Notes under the pieces: model-generated
What the model was told of the DNA's origin: nothing
What the model saw: only the letters and a program-made list of their open reading frames with translations
Database searches by the model: none
Position numbers and translations under genes: made by a program
Part shown: one piece after another, positions 15,800 through 24,338 of the stretch
How the letters are laid out: the number at the start of each line of letters is the position of its first letter
Numbering within the stretch: position 1 is the first letter of the stretch
Source: Ceratorhiza oryzae-sativae
Lineage: Eukaryota > Basidiomycota > Agaricomycetes > Cantharellales > Ceratobasidiaceae
NCBI GenBank assembly: GCA_030998015.1
Contig: JARWMV010000131.1
Span: forward strand, 1 to 40,518
Direction: 5' to 3'
Length of the DNA stretch: 40,518 nt

Positions 15800-15925
15800 T
15801 ATGGAATATATTTTTTTATTAGAGATGCTGGCTTTGACGGTCACGGTCGAGGAGCAGGTCGAGTCACTCTGTTCACAAATCGCTATAAAAGTGATTGTAG
15901 TTATAAAATTTTAACATTGGAATAA
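15800..15925 (+). other. Short open frame of unknown identity
   Basis: Reads YGIYFFIRDAGFDGHGRGAG then RVTLFTNRYKSDCSYKILTL, about 41 codons to TAA at 15923-15925. It begins right after the previous HEG remnant. I do not recognise the family. It could be a fragment of another intron ORF or chance. Confidence 0.3.
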
Positions 15926-16299
15926 TGTTAAAATTCATTGATTGACTCTCCGCGTTAGGGATTCTATGGCGCGCTTGATCAATCAATATAACCCCCGCTC
16001 TCTAAGAGTGTGGGAGCTCTGCGGATTTTTCCGGGAGCCCTGCCTCCGGGGTTGGTCCCTGTAAGGGACCTAACCCCGAGTTGATTTTGACAAACTTTGG
16101 TCTAACTATCAGTCCTCAGCGCTTAGGCCGCGCCTAAAGGCGCGATCAGAGAGTTGGAAGAATTAATAAGCCGAATCTATCGCTATCGCTGACCCATAGA
16201 TCCGTGGTAAGGCCTTACCGTAGGTTATCACTATACTAATTTCATATAAATGTTTTATTTATTCAAATCTTTTTTTCGAATAACTCTTTTGTTAATTTT
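15926..16299 (+). other. Intron 4 stretch with unique hairpins
   Basis: ACATTGGAATAATGTTAAAA inverted repeat (about 15910-15932), CCTCCGGGGTTGGTCCCTGT with GGGACCTAACCCCGAG (about 16040-16080) and a G hairpin (16111-16160). No gene seen. Confidence 0.4.
16111..16160 (+). repeat. G hairpin
   Basis: Stand-alone GTCCTCAGCGCTTAGGCC...GATCAGAGAGTTGG in non-coding intron 4 sequence. A related variant with ATCATTAGAGGCGCGG is at 13012-13056. Confidence 0.75.
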
Positions 16300-16471
16300 C
16301 CGCCGGCGTTAGAGGGAATCCTAAAGATTCCCTCGTAGAAAATGACGACCGTTCGTCATTTTCAGCCGGCGGCTAAATATCGATATTATGCCGCGCACTA
16401 GCAATCGCAAACGGTTGCGATTGCTCACGTTGGTTGGTGGGACAAGTCCCACCAGCAACTAACGCGCGCGG
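16300..16471 (-). mobile_element. Element A, copy 13
   Basis: Abuts the B-variant at 16473. Confidence 0.92.
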
Positions 16472-16472
16472 G

Positions 16473-16683
16473 CCCCCGCTCTATCGGCTAAAATCTTAGG
16501 TGTAACCCAAGATTTCAGCCGCCCTGCCTAGAGAACTGCGCTTTAGCGCACGTCTTGGCAGGGGTAATAAAGCGGAGGGTCAACGACCCGTGGGCATTGT
16601 TAACGAGGCCGCGTTCGCGGCGAGCCGCGCGCACGCCAGGGCCGCCTTGGCAAGCCAAGGCGTTCGCAGGCGTGCACGGGTAA
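16473..16683 (+). mobile_element. Element B, copy 9 (variant with inserted E hairpin)
   Basis: The head is built on ATCGGCTAAAATCTTAGG and is itself invaded by an E hairpin (about 16521-16565). Apparently identical to copy 10. Confidence 0.88.
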
Positions 16684-16983
16684 TAATTATTCCGTTACTA
16701 TGTGCCGTTGCAATATCATTTAATGTCGAAAACATTCAGCCAATTGGATATTGTGTAGTACTCTCTTCTTTACCATTATTAAAACCTCGAGAGGGTTTAG
16801 TGTCACGCCGGTTAACTGAATCTGAAAAATTGCAATTTACTCTTTCACCCCAATTGAAAGACATCTTGGTTGGTCTCATACTTGGTGACCTTAATGTTAA
16901 CAACCGAAGGTTAGGTATAAATCCATGTTTAAGGTTTAGACAAGGAGCTGTACATGAAGATTACCTGTTTCACTTGTATGAGC

Positions 16984-17155
16984 CCGCCGGCGTTAGAGGG
17001 AATCCTAAAGATTCCCTCGTAGAAAATGACGACCGTTCGTCATTTTCAGCCGGCGGCTAAATATCGATATTATGCCGCGCACTAGCAATCGCAAACGGTT
17101 GCGATTGCTCACGTTGGTTGGTGGGACAAGTCCCACCAGCAACTAACGCGCGCGG
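16984..17155 (-). mobile_element. Element A, copy 14
   Basis: Splits the second intron 4 HEG after FHLYE. Confidence 0.92.
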
Positions 17156-17401
17156 AGAATTTTGTCCTTCAGGTCCAAAAACACAAACTTTTAAGCTTAA
17201 AGTCTCGGGGAAAGTTTATAAAGCAATATATTTTGGAACTTACGCTTTACCTTGTTTTGGTGAGTTTTTAAATATTTTTTACCAGGACGGTGTTAAAGTT
17301 GTACCAGCTAATATCGCAAATCTGTTGACACCCTCGGGCCTCGGTTATTGGATTTGCGATGATGGTGGATTCAATAAAAAAAAAGCGAACTCCTGGTATA
17401 A

Positions 17402-17500
17402 AACCCCAAATTGGGGGTGTAGATTTGCCTGCGCAAATCACCCCCAATTTAGGAGTCCTCAGCGCTTAGGCCGCGCCTAAAGGCGCGATCAGAGAGCGTT
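17402..17500 (+). mobile_element. J+G hairpin composite in second intron 4 HEG
   Basis: The inverse of 6801-6900, just after the CDDGGF catalytic motif. Confidence 0.82.
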
Positions 17501-17623
17501 GGATAGGGTTATAGTCCGTGCTGGTTAACCATCACGGGGTTTTAGATAATTTTACACTAGAAGAAGTTGAACTTCTTCGAAAATTATTACTTGATAAATT
17601 TGGTTTGGAGTCTGCTCTTCATA

Positions 17624-17705
17624 ACCCCCGCTTAGGGTCAACCAGCATTGTATTTATATATAAATACATGCTGTTGACCCGAGGGGTATGGTTATCGAGG
17701 CCGCG
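17624..17705 (+). mobile_element. Element B, partial copy
   Basis: Head and first hairpin only. The sequence stops in GAGGCCGCG and passes via TGACAAA into an F hairpin. Inside the second intron 4 HEG. Confidence 0.85.
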
Positions 17706-17710
17706 TGACA

Positions 17711-17757
17711 AACCCTCCGCGCTTAGGCCGCCCTGCGGGCGATCAAAGAGCGCGGAG
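17711..17757 (+). repeat. F hairpin
   Basis: CCCTCCGCGCTTAGGCCG...AGAGCGCGGAGG, following the partial B element in the second intron 4 HEG. Other F copies are inside 3410-3550 and 13977-14118. Confidence 0.8.
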
Positions 17758-17890
17758 GTATTCTAAACGGGGTTATTCTATACGAATTCCCTCTCGATCA
17801 CTTTCCACTCTTCAATCTATTGTTGCTCCTCACATTTTCCCTAGCCTGTTATATAAAATCGGTATGTAATAGTTACATTTAACATAACTG

Positions 17891-17996
17891 CTTTCTCAAC
17901 ACAATGTAGCTTTATTCCACTTAGTAAACCACGCTTTCTTCAAGAGTTTACTATTCTTATCTGCAGGTGCAATTATTCACGCTATGGCAGATCAAT
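17891..17996 (+). CDS. nad5: nad5 exon 5 (residues 319-353)
   Basis: Reads [20 protein letters not shown] then [15 protein letters not shown] in the frame of exon 4, directly after an intron ending in G. It matches the next conserved ND5 block. The exon probably ends CAAT: a group I core follows, and GTTG at about 18025 could pair with CAAT. Without splicing, TAA follows at once. The remaining roughly 300 residues expected (starting near QDMRKMGGL) are not found anywhere in the window. Confidence 0.93.
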
Positions 17997-18420
17997 AAGC
18001 CAGTGTGTTCGCACACGAAATGTTGTAATACTGCCAAACTCCGGGCAATTCCTAAAGCTTAAGTTACAGCGAGTAAAAGGGTAACCTTTGAAAGTACGAT
18101 AGAGTAATTATCTATCTATGGACAATGTTCCGATGTAATGAGACTCAAGATGATCGAAAGTGAAATGGATCTTCGCGGAACTAAAATCCTTACGGTTAAA
18201 CCGTTGGCAGTGCCACTTCAAATCAAGTTTGATTTCATCCGAAGTGACTGCTGAATTTTTTGTTTAATTTATTAAGGATAAAAGCGCATCGACTAAAAGG
18301 TAGTAGTGTCTACACGGGATCAAAAATCTCGCATTAAATTAAGTAACTTGCTTATAAGTGTAGAATTAAGATATAGTCAGACCCCATACGAAAGTATGAA
18401 AAACCTGTAAAACCTAAGGA
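17997..18420 (+). ncRNA. Group I intron 5 core (nad5)
   Basis: P/Q elements AACTCCGGGCAATTCC and TAAAGCTTAAG (18040-18066), R element GCGCATCGACTAAAA (18285-18299) and S element AAGATATAGTCAGACC (18368-18383) have the same subtype as intron 1. The core looks complete, yet no nad5 exon follows. The next gene is nad4L at 19326. Confidence 0.8.
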
Positions 18421-18540
18421 ACGGCCAGTAACAGTTTCTCTAGATACTGTCCTGTTCTATATATTTAAAGGTTTCAATGCGGTAAGATAACATCAAGCTG
18501 TGAGGATACAAGTCTAATTTTGCTAAAGTATATAATAATG

Positions 18541-18750
18541 CCCCCGCTCTATCGGCTAAAATCTTAGGTGTAACCCAAGATTTCAGCCGCCCTGCCTAGA
18601 GAACTGCGCTTTAGCGCACGTCTTGGCAGGGGTAATAAAGCGGAGGGTCAACGACCCGTGGGCATTGTTAACGAGGCCGCGTTCGCGGCGAGCCGCGCGC
18701 ACGCCAGGGCCGCCTTGGCAAGCCAAGGCGTTCGCAGGCGTGCACGGGTA
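18541..18750 (+). mobile_element. Element B, copy 10 (variant with inserted E hairpin)
   Basis: Same variant as copy 9, about 2 kb downstream, after the intron 5 core. Confidence 0.88.
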
Positions 18751-19143
18751 ATAATAATTTTACGGGAAAATTTACTCCTTTGATTCCAATCCGATGCCCA
18801 CCTGCTAAAACTTTATATTGGATTTCACTTACCCTCAGACGGCAGATTCCTACTCGCAATCCTTCTACCATAGGCCCGGACTGAGTAGCGCCAAGGAGGT
18901 CGACAAACAAACCCTTAGTTGGTCTTGAATTATTAAATTCCGTGATTTTTGATAAAAGAGACGGTAATGTCAACAACACTTAATTTATTACGTTGAATCT
19001 AGCTGAACTGTAAATAAGTTAAGTAAGCCCGTAGGGCCCAAAACCACCGTAAAGGTGTTTTTGGAAGCAATTTTTCATTGCACGCATTACTAAATGTGAC
19101 CAATTTCGGTTGGTCAACAACAATTTAGTCTGCCCATAAGGAT
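18751..19143 (+). other. Stretch between intron 5 core and nad4L
   Basis: Where nad5 exon 6 would be expected. I find no ND5-like sequence in any frame. It holds the unidentified minus-strand frame and a GCCCGTAGGGCCCAAAACCA hairpin (19027-19066). Confidence 0.4.
18752..18979 (-). other. Unidentified minus-strand open frame
   Basis: Reads MLLTLPSLLSKITEFNNSRP, GLFVDLLGATQSGPMVEGL then RVGICRLRVSEIQYKVLAGG, about 76 residues before entering a B-variant element. I do not recognise it. The DNA string GTAGGAATCTGCC on this strand recalls a 5'-domain small-subunit rRNA motif, but nothing around it fits. It may be a non-coding stretch that is open by chance. A mirror copy lies on the + strand at about 23780-24007. 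Confidence 0.25.
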
Positions 19144-19315
19144 CCGCGCGCGTTAGTTGCTGGTGGGACTTGTCCCACCAACCAACGTGAGCAATCGCAA
19201 CCGTTTGCGATTGCTAGTGCGCGGCATAATATCGATATTTAGCCGCCGGCTGAAAATGACGAACGGTCGTCATTTTCTACGAGGGAATCTTTAGGATTCC
19301 CTCTAACGCCGGCGG
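19144..19315 (+). mobile_element. Element A, copy 15
   Basis: Ends 10 bases before the nad4L start codon, so it would sit in the 5' leader. Confidence 0.92.
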
Positions 19316-19325
19316 AATTTAAATT

Positions 19326-19463
19326 ATGATTTTTTTAATGTTTTTAATTGGAATTTTGGGATTTATATTAAATAGAAAAAATATTGCCCTATCAGTCAGT
19401 TCCATCGAGACAATGATACTAGCTGTATCATTTCTTGTTTTAATTAGTTCTTTTGGTCTCGGT
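19326..19463 (+). CDS. nad4L: nad4L exon 1 (NADH dehydrogenase subunit 4L, residues 1-46)
   Basis: Encodes the first half of ND4L, a small three-helix membrane subunit of complex I. The ATG gives MIFLMFLIGILGFILNRKN, followed by a conserved SIE motif (normally SIEIM, here SIETM with the membrane Glu) and VLISSFG. It then runs in frame into a LAGLIDADG ORF instead of the expected GQ/AIY/AGAESAIGL block. This is the usual picture of a group I intron ORF fused to its upstream exon. The exact splice site (after GGT at 19463) is inferred. A family A element ends 10 bases before the ATG and another begins 5 bases after the exon. Exon 2 is absent: the palindrome turns back first. In many fungi nad4L lies just upstream of nad5; here it lies downstream of the nad5 5' exons. 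Confidence 0.88.
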
Positions 19464-19467
19464 GTAC

Positions 19468-19639
19468 CCGCGCGCGTTAGTTGCTGGTGGGACTTGTCCC
19501 ACCAACCAACGTGAGCAATCGCAACCGTTTGCGATTGCTAGTGCGCGGCATAATATCGATATTTAGCCGCCGGCTGAAAATGACGAACGGTCGTCATTTT
19601 CTACGAGGGAATCTTTAGGATTCCCTCTAACGCCGGCGG
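19468..19639 (+). mobile_element. Element A, copy 16
   Basis: Starts 5 bases after nad4L exon 1. Removing 173 bases reconnects the exon with the intron ORF. Confidence 0.92.
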
Positions 19640-19878
19640 GCTATAGCAGGAGCATTGTGGGTAATTATTTTTAATTTAGTCATTGCAACTATTACGTTAT
19701 TCTTGTTTATTTTTGAAGAACCCTTTTTTGTTTTAAGTACCCTTCTTGATAAAACTTTATTAGTTGAATTTCCTGAAATTGATTCAACAACTCTTATGGC
19801 CCTTTCACCCTACTTTGTCACTGGTTTTTGTGACGCTGAGTCTTGTTTTAATGTCTCGGTATCCAAAAGGATTAAATC

Positions 19879-19992
19879 AATAGCCCCCCAATGCGTTACC
19901 AAGCCTGTAAGGCACGCCCTACGGGCCAGCGTATTGGGGGGCTATCACCCCCCCAAACAATGCAGCGTAGCTGCATTAGTTTGGGGGGTCAA
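19879..19992 (-). repeat. C element (double hairpin), inverted and enlarged
   Basis: ATAGCCCCCCAATGCG...GTATTGGGGGGCTAT, whose apex carries a further GCCCTACGGGC, then CCCCCCCAAAC...GTTTGGGGGG. Splits the nad4L intron HEG after its first motif. Confidence 0.83.
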
Positions 19993-20072
19993 CTGTTGGA
20001 TATGTTGTACAAGCGAGGTTTGTCATAGAACTTCAGTTAAGTGATATAGATTTATTGTTTAAAATACAATCT

Positions 20073-20244
20073 CCGCGCGCGTTAGTTGCTGGTGGGACTT
20101 GTCCCACCAACCAACGTGAGCAATCGCAACCGTTTGCGATTGCTAGTGCGCGGCATAATATCGATATTTAGCCGCCGGCTGAAAATGACGAACGGTCGTC
20201 ATTTTCTACGAGGGAATCTTTAGGATTCCCTCTAACGCCGGCGG
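20073..20244 (+). mobile_element. Element A, copy 17
   Basis: Inside the nad4L intron HEG between KIQS and GIGTVTKD. Removing 173 bases keeps the frame. Confidence 0.92.
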
Positions 20245-20419
20245 GGGGATTGGGACAGTCACAAAAGATCCTGTAAAAAATGTTTGCCGATTTAGTGTTG
20301 TAAGTATCAAAGATATTAATAATTTAATTATTCCTCATTTTACTGAATACCCTTTACAAAGTGCTAAATCCGTAGATTTTTCTATATGGGCACAAATTGT
20401 GAAATTACTAAATGATAAA

Positions 20420-20460
20420 GCCCGTAGGGCCCAAAACCACCGTAAAGGTGTTTTTGGAAA
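20420..20460 (+). mobile_element. Small hairpin insert in nad4L intron HEG
   Basis: GCCCGTAGGGCCCAAAACCA...TGTTTTTGGAAA. Removing 41 bases joins LLNDK to HLTLAGLHQ. A second copy is at 19027-19066, upstream of nad4L. Confidence 0.85.
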
Positions 20461-20633
20461 CACCTTACACTGGCGGGGTTACATCAGATTGTGTCTCTTA
20501 AAGCAACACTAAATTTTGGATTATCTGAAAATTTGAAAAAGGAATTTCCTAATCTAAGTGTATTAGAAAGACCCAACTATAGCCCTGACAACACCATTTT
20601 AAATCCTGATTGGATTAGTGGGTTTGTGGAAGG

Positions 20634-20743
20634 GGAGCCTATTACACAATCAATAGTTTTTAACCTCGACTGTGGGCGGCTTTAGCCGCCCACAGGCTCC
20701 GGCCCCTCCAAACAATGCAGCGTAGCTGCACATGTTTGGGGGG
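20634..20743 (+). repeat. Hairpin cluster after the second motif of the nad4L intron HEG
   Basis: Arms GGAGCC/GGCTCC enclose TGTGGGCGGC-TTTA-GCCGCCCACA, followed by a C-type hairpin (20701-20743). A GTCTGCGGTC/GACCACAGAC hairpin and a GAGGTAGCCTGG hairpin (20908-20962) follow. Coding sense is lost from here on. Confidence 0.75.
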
Positions 20744-20990
20744 CAGAAGTCTGCGGTCGTGTTCCTGGAACAAGACCACAGACGAGGTAGAAATAGTAAT
20801 TCAAGTTTTTTATGTCAAATAAAAATGCCTTTAATCAGAAATGGTAGTAAAATACCAATTGACCTATTAGGTGCAATCATTCTCTTTGAGAATGTGATAT
20901 TTAGGACTCTGATTCCGAGGTAGCCTGGAACCTCTGGGGTCCAGGCTACCTCGCAATACCTTGAAACTAATCTTAGTTACGAGGCTGACT

Positions 20991-21212
20991 CCGCGCGCGT
21001 TAGTTGCTGGTGGGACTTGTCCCACCAACCAACGTGAGCAATCGCAACCGTTTGCGATTGCTAGTGCGCGGCATAATATCGATATTTAGCCGCCGGCTGA
21101 AAATGACGAACGGTCGTCATTTTCTACGAGGGAATCTTTATGGGAGGTAGCCTGGACCATGAGACTCATGGTCAAGGCTACCTCATCTGAGGATTCCCTC
21201 TAACGCCGGCGG
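20991..21212 (+). mobile_element. Element A, copy 18, with nested hairpin
   Basis: The last full copy before the palindrome centre, 108 bases from the fused half-copies. Confidence 0.92.
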
Positions 21213-21546
21213 AGTCTTGTTCTGAAGTTTTAGGGTAGAGATTTGATCTTTATCTAGAAACATGCCGTTTTGTATGGAACACTAGTGCTTTACAGTAAAA
21301 AGCCAACCGTGGTTTAGCGTCCGCGCGCGTTAGTTGCTGGTGGGACTTGTCCCACCAACCAACGTGAGCAATCGCAAACGGTTGCGATTGCTCACGTTGG
21401 TTGGTGGGACAAGTCCCACCAGCAACTAACGCGCGCGGACGCTAAACCACGGTTGGCTTTTTACTGTAAAGCACTAGTGTTCCATACAAAACGGCATGTT
21501 TCTAGATAAAGATCAAATCTCTACCCTAAAACTTCAGAACAAGACT
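21213..21546. other. Region around the palindrome centre
   Basis: 108 bases of unique AT-rich DNA on each side of the fused half A elements, mirror images of each other. No gene. Confidence 0.7.
21321..21438. repeat. Palindrome centre: fused half-copies of double-hairpin element A
   Basis: The first 57 bases of an A element in plus orientation run up to the stem AGCAATCGCAA (21367-21377). A 4-base loop ACGG (21378-21381) follows, then the same half in reverse. Normal plus copies have loop CCGT and continue into the second hairpin domain, which is missing here. The switch of strand therefore happened inside a pre-existing 11-bp hairpin stem. This is what hairpin-primed fold-back would produce, in vivo or during amplification or sequencing. 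Flanks 21213-21320 and 21439-21546 are mirror-image unique DNA with no recognised gene. Confidence 0.9.
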
Positions 21547-21768
21547 CCGCCGGCGTTAGAGGGAATCCTCAGATGAGGTAGCCTTGACCATGAGTCTCAT
21601 GGTCCAGGCTACCTCCCATAAAGATTCCCTCGTAGAAAATGACGACCGTTCGTCATTTTCAGCCGGCGGCTAAATATCGATATTATGCCGCGCACTAGCA
21701 ATCGCAAACGGTTGCGATTGCTCACGTTGGTTGGTGGGACAAGTCCCACCAGCAACTAACGCGCGCGG
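21547..21768 (-). mobile_element. Element A, mirror of copy 18
   Basis: Mirror of 20991-21212, nested hairpin included. Confidence 0.9.
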
Positions 21769-22514
21769 AGTCAGCCTCGTAACTAAGATTAGTTTCAAGG
21801 TATTGCGAGGTAGCCTGGACCCCAGAGGTTCCAGGCTACCTCGGAATCAGAGTCCTAAATATCACATTCTCAAAGAGAATGATTGCACCTAATAGGTCAA
21901 TTGGTATTTTACTACCATTTCTGATTAAAGGCATTTTTATTTGACATAAAAAACTTGAATTACTATTTCTACCTCGTCTGTGGTCTTGTTCCAGGAACAC
22001 GACCGCAGACTTCTGCCCCCCAAACATGTGCAGCTACGCTGCATTGTTTGGAGGGGCCGGAGCCTGTGGGCGGCTAAAGCCGCCCACAGTCGAGGTTAAA
22101 AACTATTGATTGTGTAATAGGCTCCCCTTCCACAAACCCACTAATCCAATCAGGATTTAAAATGGTGTTGTCAGGGCTATAGTTGGGTCTTTCTAATACA
22201 CTTAGATTAGGAAATTCCTTTTTCAAATTTTCAGATAATCCAAAATTTAGTGTTGCTTTAAGAGACACAATCTGATGTAACCCCGCCAGTGTAAGGTGTT
22301 TCCAAAAACACCTTTACGGTGGTTTTGGGCCCTACGGGCTTTATCATTTAGTAATTTCACAATTTGTGCCCATATAGAAAAATCTACGGATTTAGCACTT
22401 TGTAAAGGGTATTCAGTAAAATGAGGAATAATTAAATTATTAATATCTTTGATACTTACAACACTAAATCGGCAAACATTTTTTACAGGATCTTTTGTGA
22501 CTGTCCCAATCCCC

Positions 22515-22686
22515 CCGCCGGCGTTAGAGGGAATCCTAAAGATTCCCTCGTAGAAAATGACGACCGTTCGTCATTTTCAGCCGGCGGCTAAATATCGATA
22601 TTATGCCGCGCACTAGCAATCGCAAACGGTTGCGATTGCTCACGTTGGTTGGTGGGACAAGTCCCACCAGCAACTAACGCGCGCGG
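22515..22686 (-). mobile_element. Element A, mirror of copy 17
   Basis: Mirror of 20073-20244. Confidence 0.9.
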
Positions 22687-23119
22687 AGATTGTATTTTAA
22701 ACAATAAATCTATATCACTTAACTGAAGTTCTATGACAAACCTCGCTTGTACAACATATCCAACAGTTGACCCCCCAAACTAATGCAGCTACGCTGCATT
22801 GTTTGGGGGGGTGATAGCCCCCCAATACGCTGGCCCGTAGGGCGTGCCTTACAGGCTTGGTAACGCATTGGGGGGCTATTGATTTAATCCTTTTGGATAC
22901 CGAGACATTAAAACAAGACTCAGCGTCACAAAAACCAGTGACAAAGTAGGGTGAAAGGGCCATAAGAGTTGTTGAATCAATTTCAGGAAATTCAACTAAT
23001 AAAGTTTTATCAAGAAGGGTACTTAAAACAAAAAAGGGTTCTTCAAAAATAAACAAGAATAACGTAATAGTTGCAATGACTAAATTAAAAATAATTACCC
23101 ACAATGCTCCTGCTATAGC

Positions 23120-23291
23120 CCGCCGGCGTTAGAGGGAATCCTAAAGATTCCCTCGTAGAAAATGACGACCGTTCGTCATTTTCAGCCGGCGGCTAAATAT
23201 CGATATTATGCCGCGCACTAGCAATCGCAAACGGTTGCGATTGCTCACGTTGGTTGGTGGGACAAGTCCCACCAGCAACTAACGCGCGCGG
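23120..23291 (-). mobile_element. Element A, mirror of copy 16
   Basis: Mirror of 19468-19639. Confidence 0.9.
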
Positions 23292-23295
23292 GTAC

Positions 23296-23433
23296 ACCGA
23301 GACCAAAAGAACTAATTAAAACAAGAAATGATACAGCTAGTATCATTGTCTCGATGGAACTGACTGATAGGGCAATATTTTTTCTATTTAATATAAATCC
23401 CAAAATTCCAATTAAAAACATTAAAAAAATCAT
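23296..23433 (-). CDS. nad4L: nad4L exon 1, mirror copy
   Basis: Reverse-complement copy of 19326-19463. Confidence 0.88.
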
Positions 23434-23443
23434 AATTTAAATT

Positions 23444-23615
23444 CCGCCGGCGTTAGAGGGAATCCTAAAGATTCCCTCGTAGAAAATGACGACCGTTCGT
23501 CATTTTCAGCCGGCGGCTAAATATCGATATTATGCCGCGCACTAGCAATCGCAAACGGTTGCGATTGCTCACGTTGGTTGGTGGGACAAGTCCCACCAGC
23601 AACTAACGCGCGCGG
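23444..23615 (-). mobile_element. Element A, mirror of copy 15
   Basis: Mirror of 19144-19315. Confidence 0.9.
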
Positions 23616-24008
23616 ATCCTTATGGGCAGACTAAATTGTTGTTGACCAACCGAAATTGGTCACATTTAGTAATGCGTGCAATGAAAAATTGCTTCCAAAA
23701 ACACCTTTACGGTGGTTTTGGGCCCTACGGGCTTACTTAACTTATTTACAGTTCAGCTAGATTCAACGTAATAAATTAAGTGTTGTTGACATTACCGTCT
23801 CTTTTATCAAAAATCACGGAATTTAATAATTCAAGACCAACTAAGGGTTTGTTTGTCGACCTCCTTGGCGCTACTCAGTCCGGGCCTATGGTAGAAGGAT
23901 TGCGAGTAGGAATCTGCCGTCTGAGGGTAAGTGAAATCCAATATAAAGTTTTAGCAGGTGGGCATCGGATTGGAATCAAAGGAGTAAATTTTCCCGTAAA
24001 ATTATTAT

Positions 24009-24218
24009 TACCCGTGCACGCCTGCGAACGCCTTGGCTTGCCAAGGCGGCCCTGGCGTGCGCGCGGCTCGCCGCGAACGCGGCCTCGTTAACAATGCCCA
24101 CGGGTCGTTGACCCTCCGCTTTATTACCCCTGCCAAGACGTGCGCTAAAGCGCAGTTCTCTAGGCAGGGCGGCTGAAATCTTGGGTTACACCTAAGATTT
24201 TAGCCGATAGAGCGGGGG
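24009..24218 (-). mobile_element. Element B, mirror of copy 10
   Basis: Mirror of 18541-18750. Confidence 0.87.
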
Positions 24219-24338
24219 CATTATTATATACTTTAGCAAAATTAGACTTGTATCCTCACAGCTTGATGTTATCTTACCGCATTGAAACCTTTAAATATAT
24301 AGAACAGGACAGTATCTAGAGAAACTGTTACTGGCCGT

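Larger units (their letters stand above)
16684..17869 (+). pseudogene. Intron 4 HEG, LAGLIDADG_2 type (second), cut by three elements
   Basis: Open from the end of a B-variant element. Reads SRRLTESEKLQFTLSPQ, motif 1 ILVGLILGDLNVNNRR, LRFRQGAVHEDYLFHLYE; after an A element (16984-17155) FCPSGPKTQTFKLKV and motif 2 LGYWICDDGGFNKKK. After a composite (17402-17500) comes LDNFTLEEVELLRKLL. After a partial B plus F hairpin (17624-17760) comes YSIRIPSRSLSTLQSI then VAPHIFPSLLYKIGM, stop 17869, 21 bases before exon 5. Both catalytic Asp motifs are kept. No in-frame ATG lies near the visible start, so the N-terminus is probably cut by the upstream B variant or fused to something lost. Confidence 0.82.
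19464..20965 (+). pseudogene. nad4L intron HEG, LAGLIDADG_1 type, fused to exon 1 and cut by elements
   Basis: Continues the nad4L frame once an A element (19468-19639) is removed: IAGALWVIIFNLVIATITLF. Motif 1 is ALSPYFVTGFCDAESCFNVS. After C (19879-19992) comes VGYVVQARFVIELQLSDIDL. After A (20073-20244) comes GIGTVTKDPVKNVCRFSVV; after a 41-base hairpin (20420-20460) HLTLAGLHQIVSLKATLNFG; then motif 2 LNPDWISGFVEGE at about 20594-20632. Beyond that it is broken by a hairpin with arms GGAGCC/GGCTCC (20634-20700) and C. The C-terminal half is not recognisable, and neither is the intron's own core. They may lie beyond the palindrome turning point. Confidence 0.78.
2245..21379 (+). repeat. Left arm of giant inverted repeat (about 19.1 kb)
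   Basis: Every feature from 2245 to 21379 reappears in reverse complement in 21380-40517. To convert, right = S - left, where S is 42763 below about 5880, 42762 to about 7881, 42761 to about 13582 and 42759 beyond. The S steps mark three indels. A T is missing in an A-rich run near 5880, one C is missing in a C run near 7881, and GG is missing after 13582. All three losses are in this arm. The loss near 5880 breaks a conserved HEG frame that the right arm keeps. The loss at 13582 departs from the other copies of family B. This arm therefore looks like the less accurate or degraded copy. Confidence 0.97.
21794..23295 (-). pseudogene. nad4L intron HEG, mirror copy
   Basis: Reverse complement of 19464-20965 with the same interruptions. 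Confidence 0.76.

Noticed and set aside
18850..18960. Small-subunit rRNA fragment on the minus strand
   Set aside because: Only a 13-base string resembles a known rRNA motif. The surrounding helices and other conserved rRNA blocks are absent.
21321..21438. Replication origin or telomere at the palindrome centre
   Set aside because: Attractive, but the centre is only a truncated copy of a common element and nothing else there suggests an origin. A fold-back explains it with fewer assumptions.
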